Shown: positions 42,121-54,700 of the stretch, one piece after another
Layout: every line of letters starts with the position of its first letter
How positions within the stretch are numbered: the stretch's first letter is position 1
Assembly (NCBI GenBank): GCA_021014325.1
Contig: CM037476.1
Coordinates: 15,598,827-15,662,826 of the forward strand
DNA from: Plazaster borealis
Taxonomy: Eukaryota; Echinodermata; Asteroidea; Forcipulatida; Labidiasteridae
Direction: 5' to 3'
DNA length: 64,000 nucleotides
The notes under the pieces: generated by a model
Database searches by the model: none
What the model was told of the DNA's origin: nothing
What the model saw: only the letters and a program-made list of their open reading frames with translations
Program-made: the position numbers and the translations under genes

Positions 42121-44375
42121 AGGTGAATTAGTTCAATACATGCAAGTGTTTTCATGTGCTGTATTTAAACCAAAAGGCGATATTTTTCTTTCTTTTAGTA
42201 GCAGGGGTTGAAGGAAGCGTTGTTGGGGTGGTGGGTAGGTTTCATACACAGAGGGAAAGCTCCTGATGTGTATCGAGGAAAACCTTTGGGTTTTGGAGGC
42301 TACAGAAGACCCTACCCCCGGCAGGTACCCACACTTCGGTGCTTCTCTCGGTTTAAACAATAAATTATTGTCTTCATTTTATCAGTTGTTGTGTGTGCAA
42401 TTTTGGATTTGGAATTCACCCTCTTTAAACTGTAGAACCAATTGTTTATAATTTGCCATATTGTGTGCGCAGAGTGTTTAATCTCTGCATTTTATTGTCC
42501 AGCCATCTCAACTTGTAACTTATGGTTGTTTAGACTTGCTCTATATTTCGTTCCTTTTTTTAGATCTCACTTGTCATGAATTTGCACAATCTTACATTAT
42601 AAATGTAAGTGTTATACTAGGGGCTACAAATTCCCTGAGCAGTTGAGTTGATTGACCTTTGACCTGCTCTGCAAGTAATTGCATAAATAATGAGCTTGGC
42701 AAAAATGACTTTGTGTATTGAGAGAGTTGCGACAACTTGCGATTAAAAGACATTTGTTGTCCGAAACAATGTGCAGAAAGGATGCCAGACCTTTCTTTTG
42801 TTTACAACATTTTGCCACCATTGCGAGTGACCGAGTTTGCCGTATTCAAGAAAATATTTGTATTTTTATTTTGATGAATATTACATCGATGCTTTTTGTT
42901 TTCGGCAGAACAACATTGATCTATCGAATATAGGCCCCATATGTAATTTGAAAGCATTTGTGTTAATGGTAAGTTATTGAATTGTTTTCTTAATTTTGTT
43001 TTTCTTTTTTCCTTTTTCTTTTTTGGTGAAGCTGGCAAAATTGATGTCTGTAACGTTGCAAAAGAAAGGTCATTTTCCCCGTAACTTCCTTTGTTTCTTC
43101 AGCATTTTATTACCTCTAAGATGATGGCCTATGGGACATAAACACAAGGTCTATATTGATGATGTTAAAATAATTGCTCAAGTATTTTGTATCTACTCTA
43201 TCATTTCATATTGATTAAAATATAAAATTGACAAACTTTCTTTAGTCTGTTTATGTAAGTTATTTCTGGAACCGAAGGCACCCGGTACCTTTAGGATGAC
43301 ACATCCTTGTTTTGTTGCTTTAATTAAGGCTGGGTCTACATTCATTTCCATTCGCTTTTTAACTAAAAACATTATTCAACAAACCTGTGGTAGTTGTATC
43401 AACAATTTCTCAAATCATGTTTTCACTCAGTTTTTTAAGGAAATTTCAGGGATGTAAAACATCATATAGATAATTGTGTATGATTTGAAAACCTATTTTT
43501 ACTACAGGCAGGCACGATATTCTTCCTACTTTAATCCGATTTCTGATTTTTTTGCTTTCAGAAAAATCTGGAAATTTATTATTAAATAGCCTAAAAAGTC
43601 TATCAAAATTTTAACCATGTGTACATGGTGTGGGTCAGCCCTTGTTCTCAATAAAATGTTCCTATTTTTTTTATCATGGGCCAAATATTATGCCCGTTAC
43701 TATCTTATTACTGCCCGACAGTCTTTGCAACGACGTATATCGTAGGGGGGGGGGGTACGCTTTGACAAGATCAAAATTAAATTAGTGAAACATTGGAGCA
43801 ATATACTGGAATTTTCTCCATAGTAAAACTTGGTAAAATCCTCCGTGGTAAACTTCACTTCAGTTAGTGTGGACAAATTTCCGCATCCGGCCAACACTTT
43901 TTAAGGGATTTAGTTGATTTTTTAATGGATGTTGGACTTTATTTCCCTTTTGTAAAATTCCTCTTGAGGAATTGGTAGATGAAATACTAAATTTTGACCT
44001 TTAAAAAGGAAAATTCAAGCGCACATTTCACCGTGCCCAAAGGAACTAAAATGGAGTGTAGCGAGCAGCGTTTTCAAGACCACCATAGACCCGAAAATGA
44101 CATTTTTAAAGTGATAAATTGGTGGCCGGATGCAGAATTTTAGCCCATCACATGTTTACCAATAATGTCTGGACTTCATGCAGGAACTATTTGTACACAT
44201 GCAGCTCAATGGGACAAAACTTATACTCCATGATGTTTTTGTAAAACAACTTTTAATATGAAGAAAAGGGGCACATCTCAAAACCTGTACCAGCTGTTAT
44301 TTTTATAACTCTTGAATTTATGTTGAAATTATTATACAAAATTTATAAATTTACTATAAAAAATGACCAGTGTAG
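42121..44375. other. no gene seen; element G scrap and polyG
   Basis: Contains a fragment related to element G at 43504-43590 (AGGCACGATATTCTTCCTAC, TTATTATTAAATAGCCTAAA) and a G run at 43746-43755. The open frames here match nothing I know. Confidence 0.4.
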
Positions 44376-44538
44376 TGTCTTGCCCAATTTCACAAAAGTA
44401 GCTAGCACCACAAAACATGTTCTGCTTACCAGAATAAGGATACTTGCCAAGGTGCTACTCCACATGTACTATTATGTGACTGGTTTCCTGCTTACTTTTG
44501 CTTGCAGAAAATTTTTAAGCACAATTTTCTGCTTAAAG
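44376..44538. mobile_element. MITE family B, interrupted and right end lost
   Basis: GCCCAATTTCACAAAAGTAG, TGCTTACCAGAATAAGGATA, GTGACTGGTTTCCTGC and CACAATTTTCTGCTTAA lead directly into a TTAA element; no family B sequence resumes afterwards. Confidence 0.6.
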
Positions 44539-44899
44539 GGAGGAATACCTTTAGTAATTATTTTAAAAAATTATAACCAATTGGTAAAGAGCACTGGAGA
44601 GCTGTTTATATTTAAAAACATTGTTAGAAACGAAACCCTTTGAAGTTATGTAGTTTTAGAGAAAGAGGTGATTTTTCCACCACAAAAAAATTGAATCTGA
44701 GAAAGGCTTCAGGCATGGGGCCTTATCTCGGATCTGAAAACACAATTCTATGCAACAAGTTTTTTTTTACTTTCATTATTTTCTTGCAACTTCGATGACC
44801 AATTGAGCTCAAATGTTCACAAGTTATGCATATATTGGGATACACCAAGTGAGGATACTGGGGATATTTGACAATAACCAAAAGTATACCCTGCCTCTA
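44539..44899 (-). mobile_element. TTAA MITE, diverged relative of family A
   Basis: Left TTAA at 44535-44538 then AGGGAGGAATACCTTTAGT; right end AACCAAAAGTATACCCTGCCT. The interior shares TGCAACTTCGATGACCAATT and ATATTGGGATACACCAAGTG with family A, and holds the hairpin AATCTGAGAAAGGC. Confidence 0.7.
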
Positions 44900-44905
44900 G
44901 CTCTA

Positions 44906-44927
44906 AGCATGGAGGTACCTCCATGCT
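44906..44927. repeat. 22 bp perfect palindrome
   Basis: Core GCATGGAGGTACCTCCATGC plus one base on each side is a perfect palindrome just after a MITE end. Could be a target-site or repair scar. Confidence 0.6.
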
Positions 44928-46320
44928 CTAAGCTATGGAGTTCATCCTCTTTTGGCCCTGAAAGGGGGCGTGCCTGTCTTCGACCTATGGTCAGCAGCGC
45001 GGCACACGTGACGTAACGTTGTTGCGTACGTACATTTACATGTATATGTACATGTATATGTACATGTACATGTGATGAGTACATGGACGACATGCCGTGT
45101 GTGTGTGTAAGCAGTAGTGTCGGAGTGAACACGGCGATAAAGATCAACTACAACCAACTGACTGTAAAGTATCTACTGTTACTCTAAAAAGTAAACACAC
45201 TTCCGCCAGTCCATGGAGCTACTACAAAACGAGACTGACTAGCTAGCTGCTGCAGTCATAGTTGTACTAAATTTACTAGCAGAACGACAGAAGCTACAGT
45301 TAATAAATAACAGTAAAGACACTCCCGGATCTCGTTGTGTTCAGAAGAGAGTCACCAGTGTGACAGTGAGAATCGACAGGTAAAGTATGGATTTTGTTAG
45401 CCCTGGTAGGAGTCCAACCTGGGCTAGGATTTTGTATCAGCAAGGCCATGTCGCACGGGGCAGAATTTTCACTTTTTCAGGCAAATTTGAGGCAACCAAC
45501 TGCACTGCGTGCATAAGGAACACTTCGGCAGAACAAGAGAAGAGACATTCTTCTATTGTAGCTGTAACCCACTATTAGTATTATCCCCAGGAAAATATTG
45601 AGAAAACTAAAATGTGAGTGAATTTTCGTATTGGAATTGCCTGGAACTGGCTGCCTCTGGAGCGTGTTCAGTGTTGAAAAGCATCCCCTATTTATTATGA
45701 ATTATGGACAAAAGCTGCAAAAGCTGATGGGCCAGTGAAATGAAAAGCTAACTCGGGTGTATTTTGAATGTTTAGCATTTTGCACTGTATGCTATGGGAG
45801 CTGTTTTAGGGGGTGCACCCTTGAGCTTGAGGCCCCAAACTCAGACATGTTTACATTTTTGATAATGTGTCAATACTCTCATCGGATAAGTAAATTAATC
45901 CTCCAGAAGCGATGGAAGTGCTATCTGGCTGGGAGTTTGTAAATAATAAAACATCATGCAGAAGACTGTTTTCTTTAACTGGTCCTGCTGGCTAGGTTGC
46001 TGGAAAAGTTAAGGGCAAGCCGTTATGTTGATCGAGTGTAGCATACATTTTATAGGGAGATCGGCACATAATTCTATTTCTTTACTTCAACCCAATGAAA
46101 TTGGTGTCACTTACTGGAAAGCTTGTAAAAAAGGAAATACAATGGTGTTTAAATCAGCTTTATATCTTAAAATTTGGCTGAGTTATGTAATGTTTAGTAT
46201 TATTTTTTCAGCATTCTGTTCTGTACATTTTGAGAAGCCAATGCGTAATTTACAATTATAACTGTTGTTATTTTGTGCCGGATTACCGAATGTTTTTGGC
46301 AAACTGGACACTGAACACAA
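44928..46320. other. no gene seen; CATGTA microsatellite
   Basis: An ACATGTATATGT/ACATGTACATGT run at 45035-45074 is a hexamer-type microsatellite. The rest shows no coding or repeat signature I recognise. Confidence 0.4.
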
Positions 46321-46420
46321 AATGGCGCCAGACCCCCAAAAGCGGGTTCAACAGACCCTGACATGGGGGTACTCAAGACCCCCCCAAATGGGTACACCAG
46401 ACCCTAACGGTGACTGCTCT

Positions 46421-46594
46421 ATATTCCGACACCCCTGTATTCCGACACCCCTATGTTCCGACAACCCCCTCATGATTTACATAGGGTTAGGGTTAGGGTT
46501 AGGGTTAGGGTTAGGGTTAGGAATAGGAAAATACACCAGGGTTGTAGGAACATAGGGGTGTCGGAACATAGGGGTGTCGGAACATAGGGGTGTA
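46421..46594. repeat. interstitial telomeric array inside an inverted minisatellite
   Basis: Six TTAGGG units at about 46484-46521, the metazoan telomere word. They are flanked on the left by TATTCCGACACCCC and CTATGTTCCGAC units and on the right by their reverse complements (GTCGGAACATAGGGG repeated). Outside these, CCAGACCC words continue to 46650. Confidence 0.85.
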
Positions 46595-46660
46595 ACCGAC
46601 CCTAACAAGCGGGTATACCAGACCCTGAAAAACGGGTACACCAGACCCAACTGATGCTCC

Positions 46661-47728
46661 AAGCAGAGGCGTAAGATCACAACAAATTTTGCGGTACCTG
46701 CATCGCCCGAGTGAGGGCGCGCACAGTAATCGCAAGTGACAACTTGCTTTGACTTGCTGTATTAGTAAGGCCTTTTATCCCTAAGGTTATAAAAGGAATT
46801 GTGGTGAATTTGAATGTGCGGGCATGTTTTATGGGGCATGTTTTATTTTCATTTATTTTATTACTAGTAAAATGCGACATGTAGAATTACCCTGGACGAA
46901 ATAAAGGAACTATTTTGCAGTATAAATGTAAGATTTCACATTGTAATCATCACAATGAACTCAATCAAAATCAGATAAGGCGCACCGGAAGATAAGATGC
47001 AGTGACTTTTTTGTACCTTCGAAAGTCAGATAAGACGCGTCTTATCCGCAGGAAATTACGGTAGTACTGAACATTTCAACAAAGAAATGATTATCAGATG
47101 GGGCTCAGTGCTTCCTGCTAACAAAGTAAAGAACCTAACAAACAGAAACAGACGTAAGCAAGTATTTGAGGTCTAAATGACACTCTGAGGGGTCATCGAA
47201 ATATGAAACAGACTCAATAACGGGATTTTAAGCAAGAAGACTTAGTTAAATATTAGGCCTAAATGACTTTCTAAATTATAAATATAGTTGAGGCATCAGC
47301 GTACTCTATAAACTGCGTCAAGCGTTAATTTTACAAAGAATTTGTGCTCACCTCCGATCACAAAACAATGTAAATGCTTGTTTTGGATGCGCGATGACAA
47401 TCGCCAGATGCTGTAATTGCATCGGGAAGCCTTTTCATTGCAGTCTATGGTTGTTGAGGCGTCAGTGTCCTCTATAAACTGCATCAAGCGTTAATTTTAC
47501 GCCTGTGTGACCATCGCGAATCCGCATAAAGCCCGGTTCATTTTCTGCAAAAGCGAAGCAAATTTGACGTGAATTTGACGTCACAACTCTGTTTTTGCTG
47601 CGAATATTCCTAAAAGTTGAGCACGGCTCAACTCTTGCGAATTATTCGTTGTGAATTATTTGTTGTGAATTTGTGATGTCAATATTCGCTTTGCATTCGC
47701 ATTCGCAGGAAGTATGAAACAGGCTTAA
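46661..47728. other. no gene seen
   Basis: The words TCAGCGTACTCTATAAACTG and TCAGTGTCCTCTATAAACTG at 47296 and 47463 mark a duplication of about 167 bp, each followed by CATCAAGCGTTAATTTTAC or similar. Also GAATTATTCGTTGTGAATTA words near 47637. No gene. Confidence 0.4.
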
Positions 47729-48078
47729 AGGTATCGTACACGTTTGGTAATGACTCAAGACAAATATTAGCATTTAAACTTGGTAATGTGTAGTATAAAA
47801 CATTGTAGGAAACGACTCCCTCAGAAGTAACATAGGTTTTAAGAAAGAGGTAATTTCTCACTAAAATAATAAAAACTTCTTACAAGAAGTTTTTATTCCT
47901 AATCTGAAAGCACACAAATTTGTACAACACGGGTGTTTATTCCTTCATCATTTTCTTGCAACTTCGATGACCAATTGAGCCCAAATTTTCACAGGCTTGT
48001 TATTTAATGCATATATGTTGGGATACACCAAGTGAGAACACTGGACTTTGACAATTTCCAAACGTGTTGACAATGCCT
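47729..48078 (-). mobile_element. TTAA MITE family A
   Basis: AGGTATCGTACACGTTTGG to CAAACGTGTTGACAATGCCT. TTAA at 47725-47728; right side decayed (TTAT). Centre CTTCTTACAAGAAG. Slightly shortened interior. Confidence 0.82.
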
Positions 48079-48339
48079 TTATAAGAAAAAAATCTAACAA
48101 ACAGAAAGAGACGTAAGCAAGTGTTCAATAATTGGCATTTTAAGCAAGAAGACTTAGTTAAATAATGGACCTAAACGACTTTATGCTAAAAATAGAAACA
48201 TAATTCTAGAGGCTTGAAATTGAAGCCTCTCAAATAAAGCTTGTGGGCTCCTCAAATTTAATTGTCTATTTTATTTTAAAAATTAATTAGACAGTTAAAT
48301 TTACAATCTAGGTAAGGTTTGTTACCGCAAACCTTACAT
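48079..48339. other. no gene seen
   Basis: The words CTAACAAACAGAAAGAGACG and TAAGCAAGAAGACTTAGTTA repeat words at 47134 and 47227, so the MITE sits within or beside a local duplication. Confidence 0.4.
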
Positions 48340-48660
48340 AGTTTGTACTCCCACCATGCAAAGTTCCAAATCCTACTCATACAAGTATGGTGTTACTGCA
48401 ATCCTTACTAAATTGTATTCCCACTGTACAAAGTTTCAAATCCTACTCGTGTACATGTATACACGGTGTTATTGCAAACCTTACTATTGTAAAACCACCT
48501 CCAAAGTTTCAAATCCTACTCATGTACACAGTGTTATTGCAAACCTTACTTTTGTAAAACCACCTCCTAAGTTTCAAATCCTAATCATGTACATGTACAT
48601 GGTGGTACCGCAAACCTTACTAGATTATATTCCCACCATGCAAAGTTTCAAATTGCTATT
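48340..48660. repeat. minisatellite, unit about 60 bp
   Basis: Five irregular units built from CAAAGTTTCAAATCCTACTC, ATGTACATGTACA, GGTGTTATTGCAAACCTTAC and TTGTATTCCCACCATG. The long open frame from 48356 to 48874 is largely a product of this repeat. Confidence 0.85.
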
Positions 48661-50942
48661 TTTCACCTTCATTATTGGTACATTGGAGGCGTTTAAGAGC
48701 CTCATGGTCTCCTTGATTAACATTTTCCAGGGTTTTCCTTACACTATTACACAATTTACAGCTCAGAATGTGTTGCACATAGTACATGTACATGTAGAGG
48801 CAATGTGCATGGGATATACATACATTAATCAAACATCAAGCCTCATTCATTATTTGGAGGCCCTTGACCCATAAATCAAAGGTTTGAAGGTCATGGGTTT
48901 CATGGATTGTTAAACATGCCTCTAGTCCATAGTTGTGCCCAGGGTTTGACTGTACAAACACCAAGATTCATTTTAGGATGAGTTGTCAATATTATTTAGC
49001 GATTTGTATTGTGACATCACACTTTGCTTAGCAATTCAGATTGATACACATCTTAAGATCAATCTTAGCTCTTTGTGAAATCAATGGTGGAGGTAGAAAT
49101 AAATCGAGCCCAGGTATTGTTGAATTCAAAATGGAGGCAGGGCCTATTTTGCTCTCAAGTGGAAGGCACTTTTTCGAAATGAAGTTTGGCCACTGTACTC
49201 GTTCTTGGGGTGTTTTCATTTTGGTTGGGTAAATACTCAAAAACTCATTGTTTTTGTTAAATATTCAGTATTTTTCAATTTTAAGCAACAGCATTGGTTG
49301 CTTTGGGGGCCTTACAATTTACAATTTACAATTTACATATACGTAGTAATAATAATAATTAATAATAATAATTTGTTACATTTCTAGTGCGCCCTCTCCA
49401 TCCAAGGATATTCAAGGACGCAATTTACAATAAAATATTCCATTAAAAATCAATTATACAAACAATAAAAATTTCATGAAAATTTCATCAAAATACATAC
49501 AGTACAACCTAAGAATATATTTTGTTACCAACATCCAGATGCAGCATGAAATTACGCAAACAAATTGTAGTGCATACGGATGTGTGCATGTAAAACATGG
49601 TTGCTAGATTTTTGGCGAATTTGACCCAAAAATTTAGAATTAAATTTTAAATAACCATTTTCTTTTTAGATTCAACAAAGTTGCAAGCTTCCATTTAAAG
49701 TATTGGCACAAAATTATGGATCCATTTTACATGCATCCCCAGTACCATTGGAGGAAAGAAATGCACTTTACTTCGATTAAGTTTTCACCGAAAAAAGAAG
49801 AAGAAAAAATACAAATTTATAAAAGAAAATGAACAAAACCAAAGCAACTGCAACACTTTAACGGGAATTTGGGTTATTCAAAAAAATAAAAAAACAAAAA
49901 ATAAATAGATAAATAAGTAAATAAATAAATTAAATAAAACAAACAAATGAAAAAGAAGAGTTACGTAAAAGTAAAATTAAAAGCAACAGCAGAAACACAC
50001 ATGTCCATGTAGGAAATTATGAGACTGAAATTTGCCGGTTTGCATCTCTTTTGATACTGTCATGATTGTGAATTCTTGTGTGGATGCGACTTCGATTTTT
50101 CATTACCAAGCTCATTGTATACAGTCGGAACGGCCGGCCTTGGCTCACTGCCCCAGCAATCACATGCATTCAAGCGTTTAATGCACGTTTTCTCAATCAT
50201 TTATTGCACGCACTCTAATATTATAAAGGCCCAATTACTTGCCCATTATGTACAAACAATAAGAACCATTAGGCCTTGTGCTTGCAGCGCAGCCTTAGTC
50301 TACGGAGCTCTGGAAATGCCACCAATTTCTTTTGACCGTGAAAAATAGTTTGGGGATAAAACCTGGATTTCATCTACACTACCAGGTGCCCTCATTTGAA
50401 ATAAGATCTAATGTGATTAAAATTTACGAGAATAAATTACATTTAGAAGCTTTTATTGTAATTGATAGTTCATAGTACAGTGTACATTATAGTAATAATG
50501 TAAATTTGTTTAATTTAGGTTTTATATACAAATTTTGACAATGGATTTTTAATAAATATCATAAATTTTCAATTATCAGGGGGTATCTTATCTCGATTTT
50601 GAGACATTGGCCTCTGAATTTGCCCAAGACTCACCGATGCAACATAGGGGGTGAAAAAAAGGGAGCTGGGCTTAATTGTATAAGAGGTCTTATCTTAAAA
50701 ACGTCAAGGACTTTGCAGAAAAAAATGTGAGTGTGTACATGAAACCTATGGAGAGTTCTTTTGAAAAAATTTAAAAACCTTTTTTAGTCGGTCATTGTCA
50801 ATTTATTCAATATTTTAGGTGAGTTGGCTCGGATTGACCCACATGCCTGTGTCTTGACCTCGTAGCCGCGTCCTTCGCAATTCAGCTTCTCAGCTGCGAG
50901 TAAGGATGATTAGCCTCCCAAAGTGTAAACTGCCTTCCAAGA
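48661..50942. other. non-coding AT-rich stretch
   Basis: Holds a scrap shared with 55320-55370 (GATTTGTATTGTGACATCAC, 49001), an ACAATTTAC/TAATAA run at 49312-49372, and an AAATAAATAG run at 49900-49935. The words TCGTAGCCGCGTCCTTCGCA and GTAAGGATGATTAGCCTCC at 50860-50920 are a tail fragment of the SINE at 62150. No gene seen. Confidence 0.4.
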
Positions 50943-51497
50943 TCACAGAGCTGAGCTTATAAAAGCACAAAAAGTAGCTAAGCACAACAAAATTATGCTT
51001 ACCAGATTTGTTAAAATTGTTATTATTTTTATGAGAGATTGCCTAACATCACAAGGCCGAAACGCCACTTCAAGTTGAGGGCTACACTTATAACCGATTT
51101 TGGCTATCGACCCAAATCAACTGCCACCAGGGGCACGTTGCTACCTACTCCTGGGGCTGAAACAGGGTTACCCCCTTCACAGTCCCTAAGGGTGTAGGCA
51201 TGGGTATCATACACTAGGAGCCGGGATGGTTGAGTAGAATGCACTACCTTCCCAACCTTTTTTACGAAGCAATTGTGGTTAAGTGCCTTGCTCAAGGGCA
51301 CAAGTGTCATGACCGGGTATTGAACCCACACTCTGCTGCTGACAACACCGGAGCTTTGGTCCGGTGAACTAGACCGCTCGGCCACAACGCGCCAATACCA
51401 TGTCACATGTACAATCTGAGGCTGGTATATCCTGCTTATTTTTGCTCAGCTGAAAATTTGTAAGCAATATTTACTGCTCAATGAAATTGGGTCCAGG
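50943..51497. mobile_element. MITE family B interrupted by a SINE
   Basis: The left part (AGCTTATAAAAGCACAAAAA, TTATGCTTACCAGA) stops near 51012 and resumes at 51393 with CAATACCATGTCACATGTAC, GGCTGGTATATCCTGC and ATGAAATTGGGTCC. Ends 58 nt before the first coding exon of gene B. Confidence 0.75.
51020..51392 (-). mobile_element. tRNA-Leu-derived SINE, subfamily 1, nested
   Basis: Tail TTATTATT and GAGATTGCCTAACATCACAA at the left, body AACAGGGTTACCCCCTTCAC, head complement CCGCTCGGCCACAACGCG at the right. Inserted in a family B MITE. A short tail fragment of the same family lies at 54100-54150. Confidence 0.88.
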
Positions 51498-51555
51498 TTT
51501 GTTTAGTATTGGTGTATATTTTACTAGTTGTTGTCCTCATTCCCTTGTCTCCCAG

Positions 51556-51775
51556 GTACAATGAGGGTTTCTACACTGTCAGCACTGGTGGGGTTGACCG
51601 TTGGCTTCTGCCTTGGTCTCATTCCCTCCATCCTAATGGGCGGACATTCAGGTATCGACTTATTTCAACCCAGTTCTCATCGAGCCGTCGAAATCAAGAC
51701 GGCTGCAGACAAAGTTGAAACCGTCTTAAGAAATGATCCATCGGACAAGGAAGCTGTTTTGAAACACGAGCCAAG
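51556..51775 (+). CDS. Gene B coding exon 1 (signal anchor)
   Basis: Acceptor TTGTCTCCCAG, leader GTACA, ATG at 51561. Encodes MRVSTLSALVGLTVG and the rest of the membrane segment, then a Ser/His/Lys-rich stem. Donor GTAAGG, phase 2. The equal 5-nt leader in gene A shows that a 5' untranslated exon lies further upstream in both. Confidence 0.85.
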
Positions 51776-54700
51776 GTAAGGTGTTTTCATCTTTTTGTAC
51801 AGTAAAATACTGTATCCTCTTGACATGCTTGAGGATATTGAACCATTTCATGATGCGCAGCGCACTTAAAGGCACTGTACACGTTTGGTAATTACTCAAA
51901 ATATATACTAGCATAAAAACTGACTTGGTAACGACCAACAGAGAGCTGTTGATAGTATAAAACATTGTGAGAAACGACCCCCTCTGAAGTAACATAGTTT
52001 TTGAGAAAGAGGTAATTTCTCACTAAAATAATAAAAACTTCTTGCACGAAGTTTTTATTCCTAACTGAAAGCACACAAATTTGTACAACAAGGGTGTATT
52101 TTCTTTCATCATTTTCTTGCAACTTCGATGACCAATTGAGCCCAAATTTTCACAGGCTTGTTATTTTATGCATATGTTGGGATACACCAAATGAGAACAC
52201 TGGTCTTTGACAATTACCAAACGTGTCCAGTGCCTTTAACACGCTTCTATCCTGTATGCCATTTTGGGAGTCAAAATGTACGCAAACAAATTGACTCCCA
52301 AGATGGCGGAAATGGTAGGCGTGCATTTTGCGGAGGTGCATTCCACGTTGTGCAAGGAGACGTGGAGGTGCATTCCTCGTTGTGCAAGGGGACTATATAC
52401 ACATGTACATGTAGCTGTAACTTTTTCATTTTGTAATACATGTATCTTGGAACCCTTACTCTCCCAAAGCCTCTGAAACCCTCTTTGCAGGAAATTGTCG
52501 GCTTGTGGAGGATTGAGGACTGTAGGCCCAAATAACAATTGCCTGTCACTGGGCCGGGGGGGGGGGGGGGATACCAATCTTATCCAAGTCCAAACATGGT
52601 GTTGTGAAATGACACAGTTAAAAAGGCTCCAACGCATCCAGAACCAGGCAGCCAGACTAGTAACACTTGCCAGGAAACGTTAAAGTATAACACCTATTCT
52701 GAAGCAGCTTCACTGGCTCCCCGTTGAACAGGAGTATTATCTACAAGTTCAGCCTACTTGTTTTCAAAGCAATGAATGGCAAATCACCATCCTACATCTG
52801 TGATCTCGTCCAGCCATATATTCCAGCTCGTGAAAATCTACGTTCAGCAGCTGACAAACTCCTCCTTGTGGAATATGCTGTGAGCAATTCATGGGGGTCC
52901 CGTTCTTTTCTGGTAGCTGCAGGAAACGTCTGGAATGGTCTGCAACATTCCATCAGAGCCATCCAGACAACAGACAGTTTCAAAACAGCCTTTAAAACAC
53001 ATCTTTTTATGGAACATTTTTCCTAATTCCATATAGATTGGGATTACTGCTTAATATGCTGCTGTTTTTATCAAACATTTGTCTTGCATGTGCACCATTG
53101 GAAGACGTCCACGGTGAAACTTTTTTATTGCAGAGCAAGCGCAATGAGCACTTTTGTGGATACCGGCGGTATACAAGACGTCATTATTGTTATTATGCAA
53201 GGTTGGAGGGTGGTAGAGGATTAATGTTGCCGGAATCTGCAGTAAAGTGGAAAATGTTACTGAAATATTGTTTTTTGTCAACATGATGCTGATTTATCGG
53301 TAAAATTATAAAGAAAGATACAATAAAAGTCACATGTGAAAGTTTCAGCTGAATATAGTGTACAGTTTACTTGTTGAGAAAACAGTTAAAAACTGCGATT
53401 GTATTTTCACAAGAACGTTGTATCCATCCACGTTTAGCGAGGTGACAGCGGGTACCAACCGCATCTCTGGCCACAGCATTCGAATGGACACCAACCCTCA
53501 GAAATCTGAGAAACGATTCATGCGTGAATCGTTTCTCAGATTCATTTGATCACAGGGAATCGTTTCTCAAAATAGTTAATGCTATCAACAGCTGCGGTGC
53601 TTCTCACCAAGTAAATTTTCTGGTCATTAATTAAAGTAATTCAAGTATTTTCTCTAAGTACATAGTGAAAGAGAAATAGCCTGGAAATCAGTCACAAAAT
53701 AAACATGTCATTGAATTTTGAAAGATGAGAAAACTTTTGAGGTGTTTTTTTTTGCTTTGGTTTTTGTGTGTTATTAATTGTTATTCATGTTGTAATGTTA
53801 TTTTTTATCCTTAAGCACGCTCTATGTAATTGGCCATCTGTTATGATATTTTAATATTTGTTATACATTGATGATTTGGTAACAACATATGAAAGTGGAG
53901 CACCTATTTGAATATCAAATAAATTCTCTTGAATCATAAGCAAAGAGAGCATGTCGAACCAAAAACACCTGTTGTTGATACATAGCGTAGTCTTCTGGTA
54001 GATTTACGAATCCAATCAATAATTTACACACATGCTGATGATGGGTGTACACGCGTGAGCTTTATTGATTTTTGTGAGGGTGTGGTACATGTAATTTATT
54101 ATTATGAGAGATATTGCCTAACATCACAAGGCCGGAGGGCCTCTTATCATCATTATTATTATTATTAATATTATAATTATTCAGCCAACACAACGGTACA
54201 AGACAATACAAAAATACTTTCAGATGGGCTTGGAGAAACAAAAGCAAAGGAAATTACTGTGATCCTTAGACCTGCTGACCCACATGTGATTGTAAAACAA
54301 GTAGAGTTGATAAAATATAAAAATTTATGTAAAAATAAAATATAAGAAAATGAACTCTAAATAAAAACATTTACATGTACAACAATACAAAGGTTACAAA
54401 TTTAAATATAATATTTAAAGGTATCGTACACGTTTGGTAACGACTCAAAACAAATATTGGCATAAAAACTTACTTGGTAACAAGCAACGGAGAGCTGTTG
54501 ATAGTATAAAACATTGAAGGAAACGTCTCCCTCTGAAGTAACGTAGTTTTTGAGAAAGAGGTAAGTTCTCTCTAAAATAATAAAAACTTCTTGCATGAAG
54601 TTTTTATTCCTATCTGAAAGCACAATAATTTGTACAACAAGGGTGTTTTTTCTTTCATCATTTTCTTGCAAGTTCGATGACCAATTGAGCCCAAATTTCC

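Noticed and set aside
46484..46521. True chromosome end
   Set aside because: Only six TTAGGG units with ordinary sequence on both sides and inverted flanks.
48356..48874. 172-codon frame, the longest outside the two genes except a shadow
   Set aside because: Mostly the 60 bp minisatellite read through; peptide repeats with the array period.
35672..51555. A third, degraded gene copy between A and B
   Set aside because: I scanned for the DCGAN, DMQWGGG, KLDVEGAE and REDGHNP exon words in this gap and found none.
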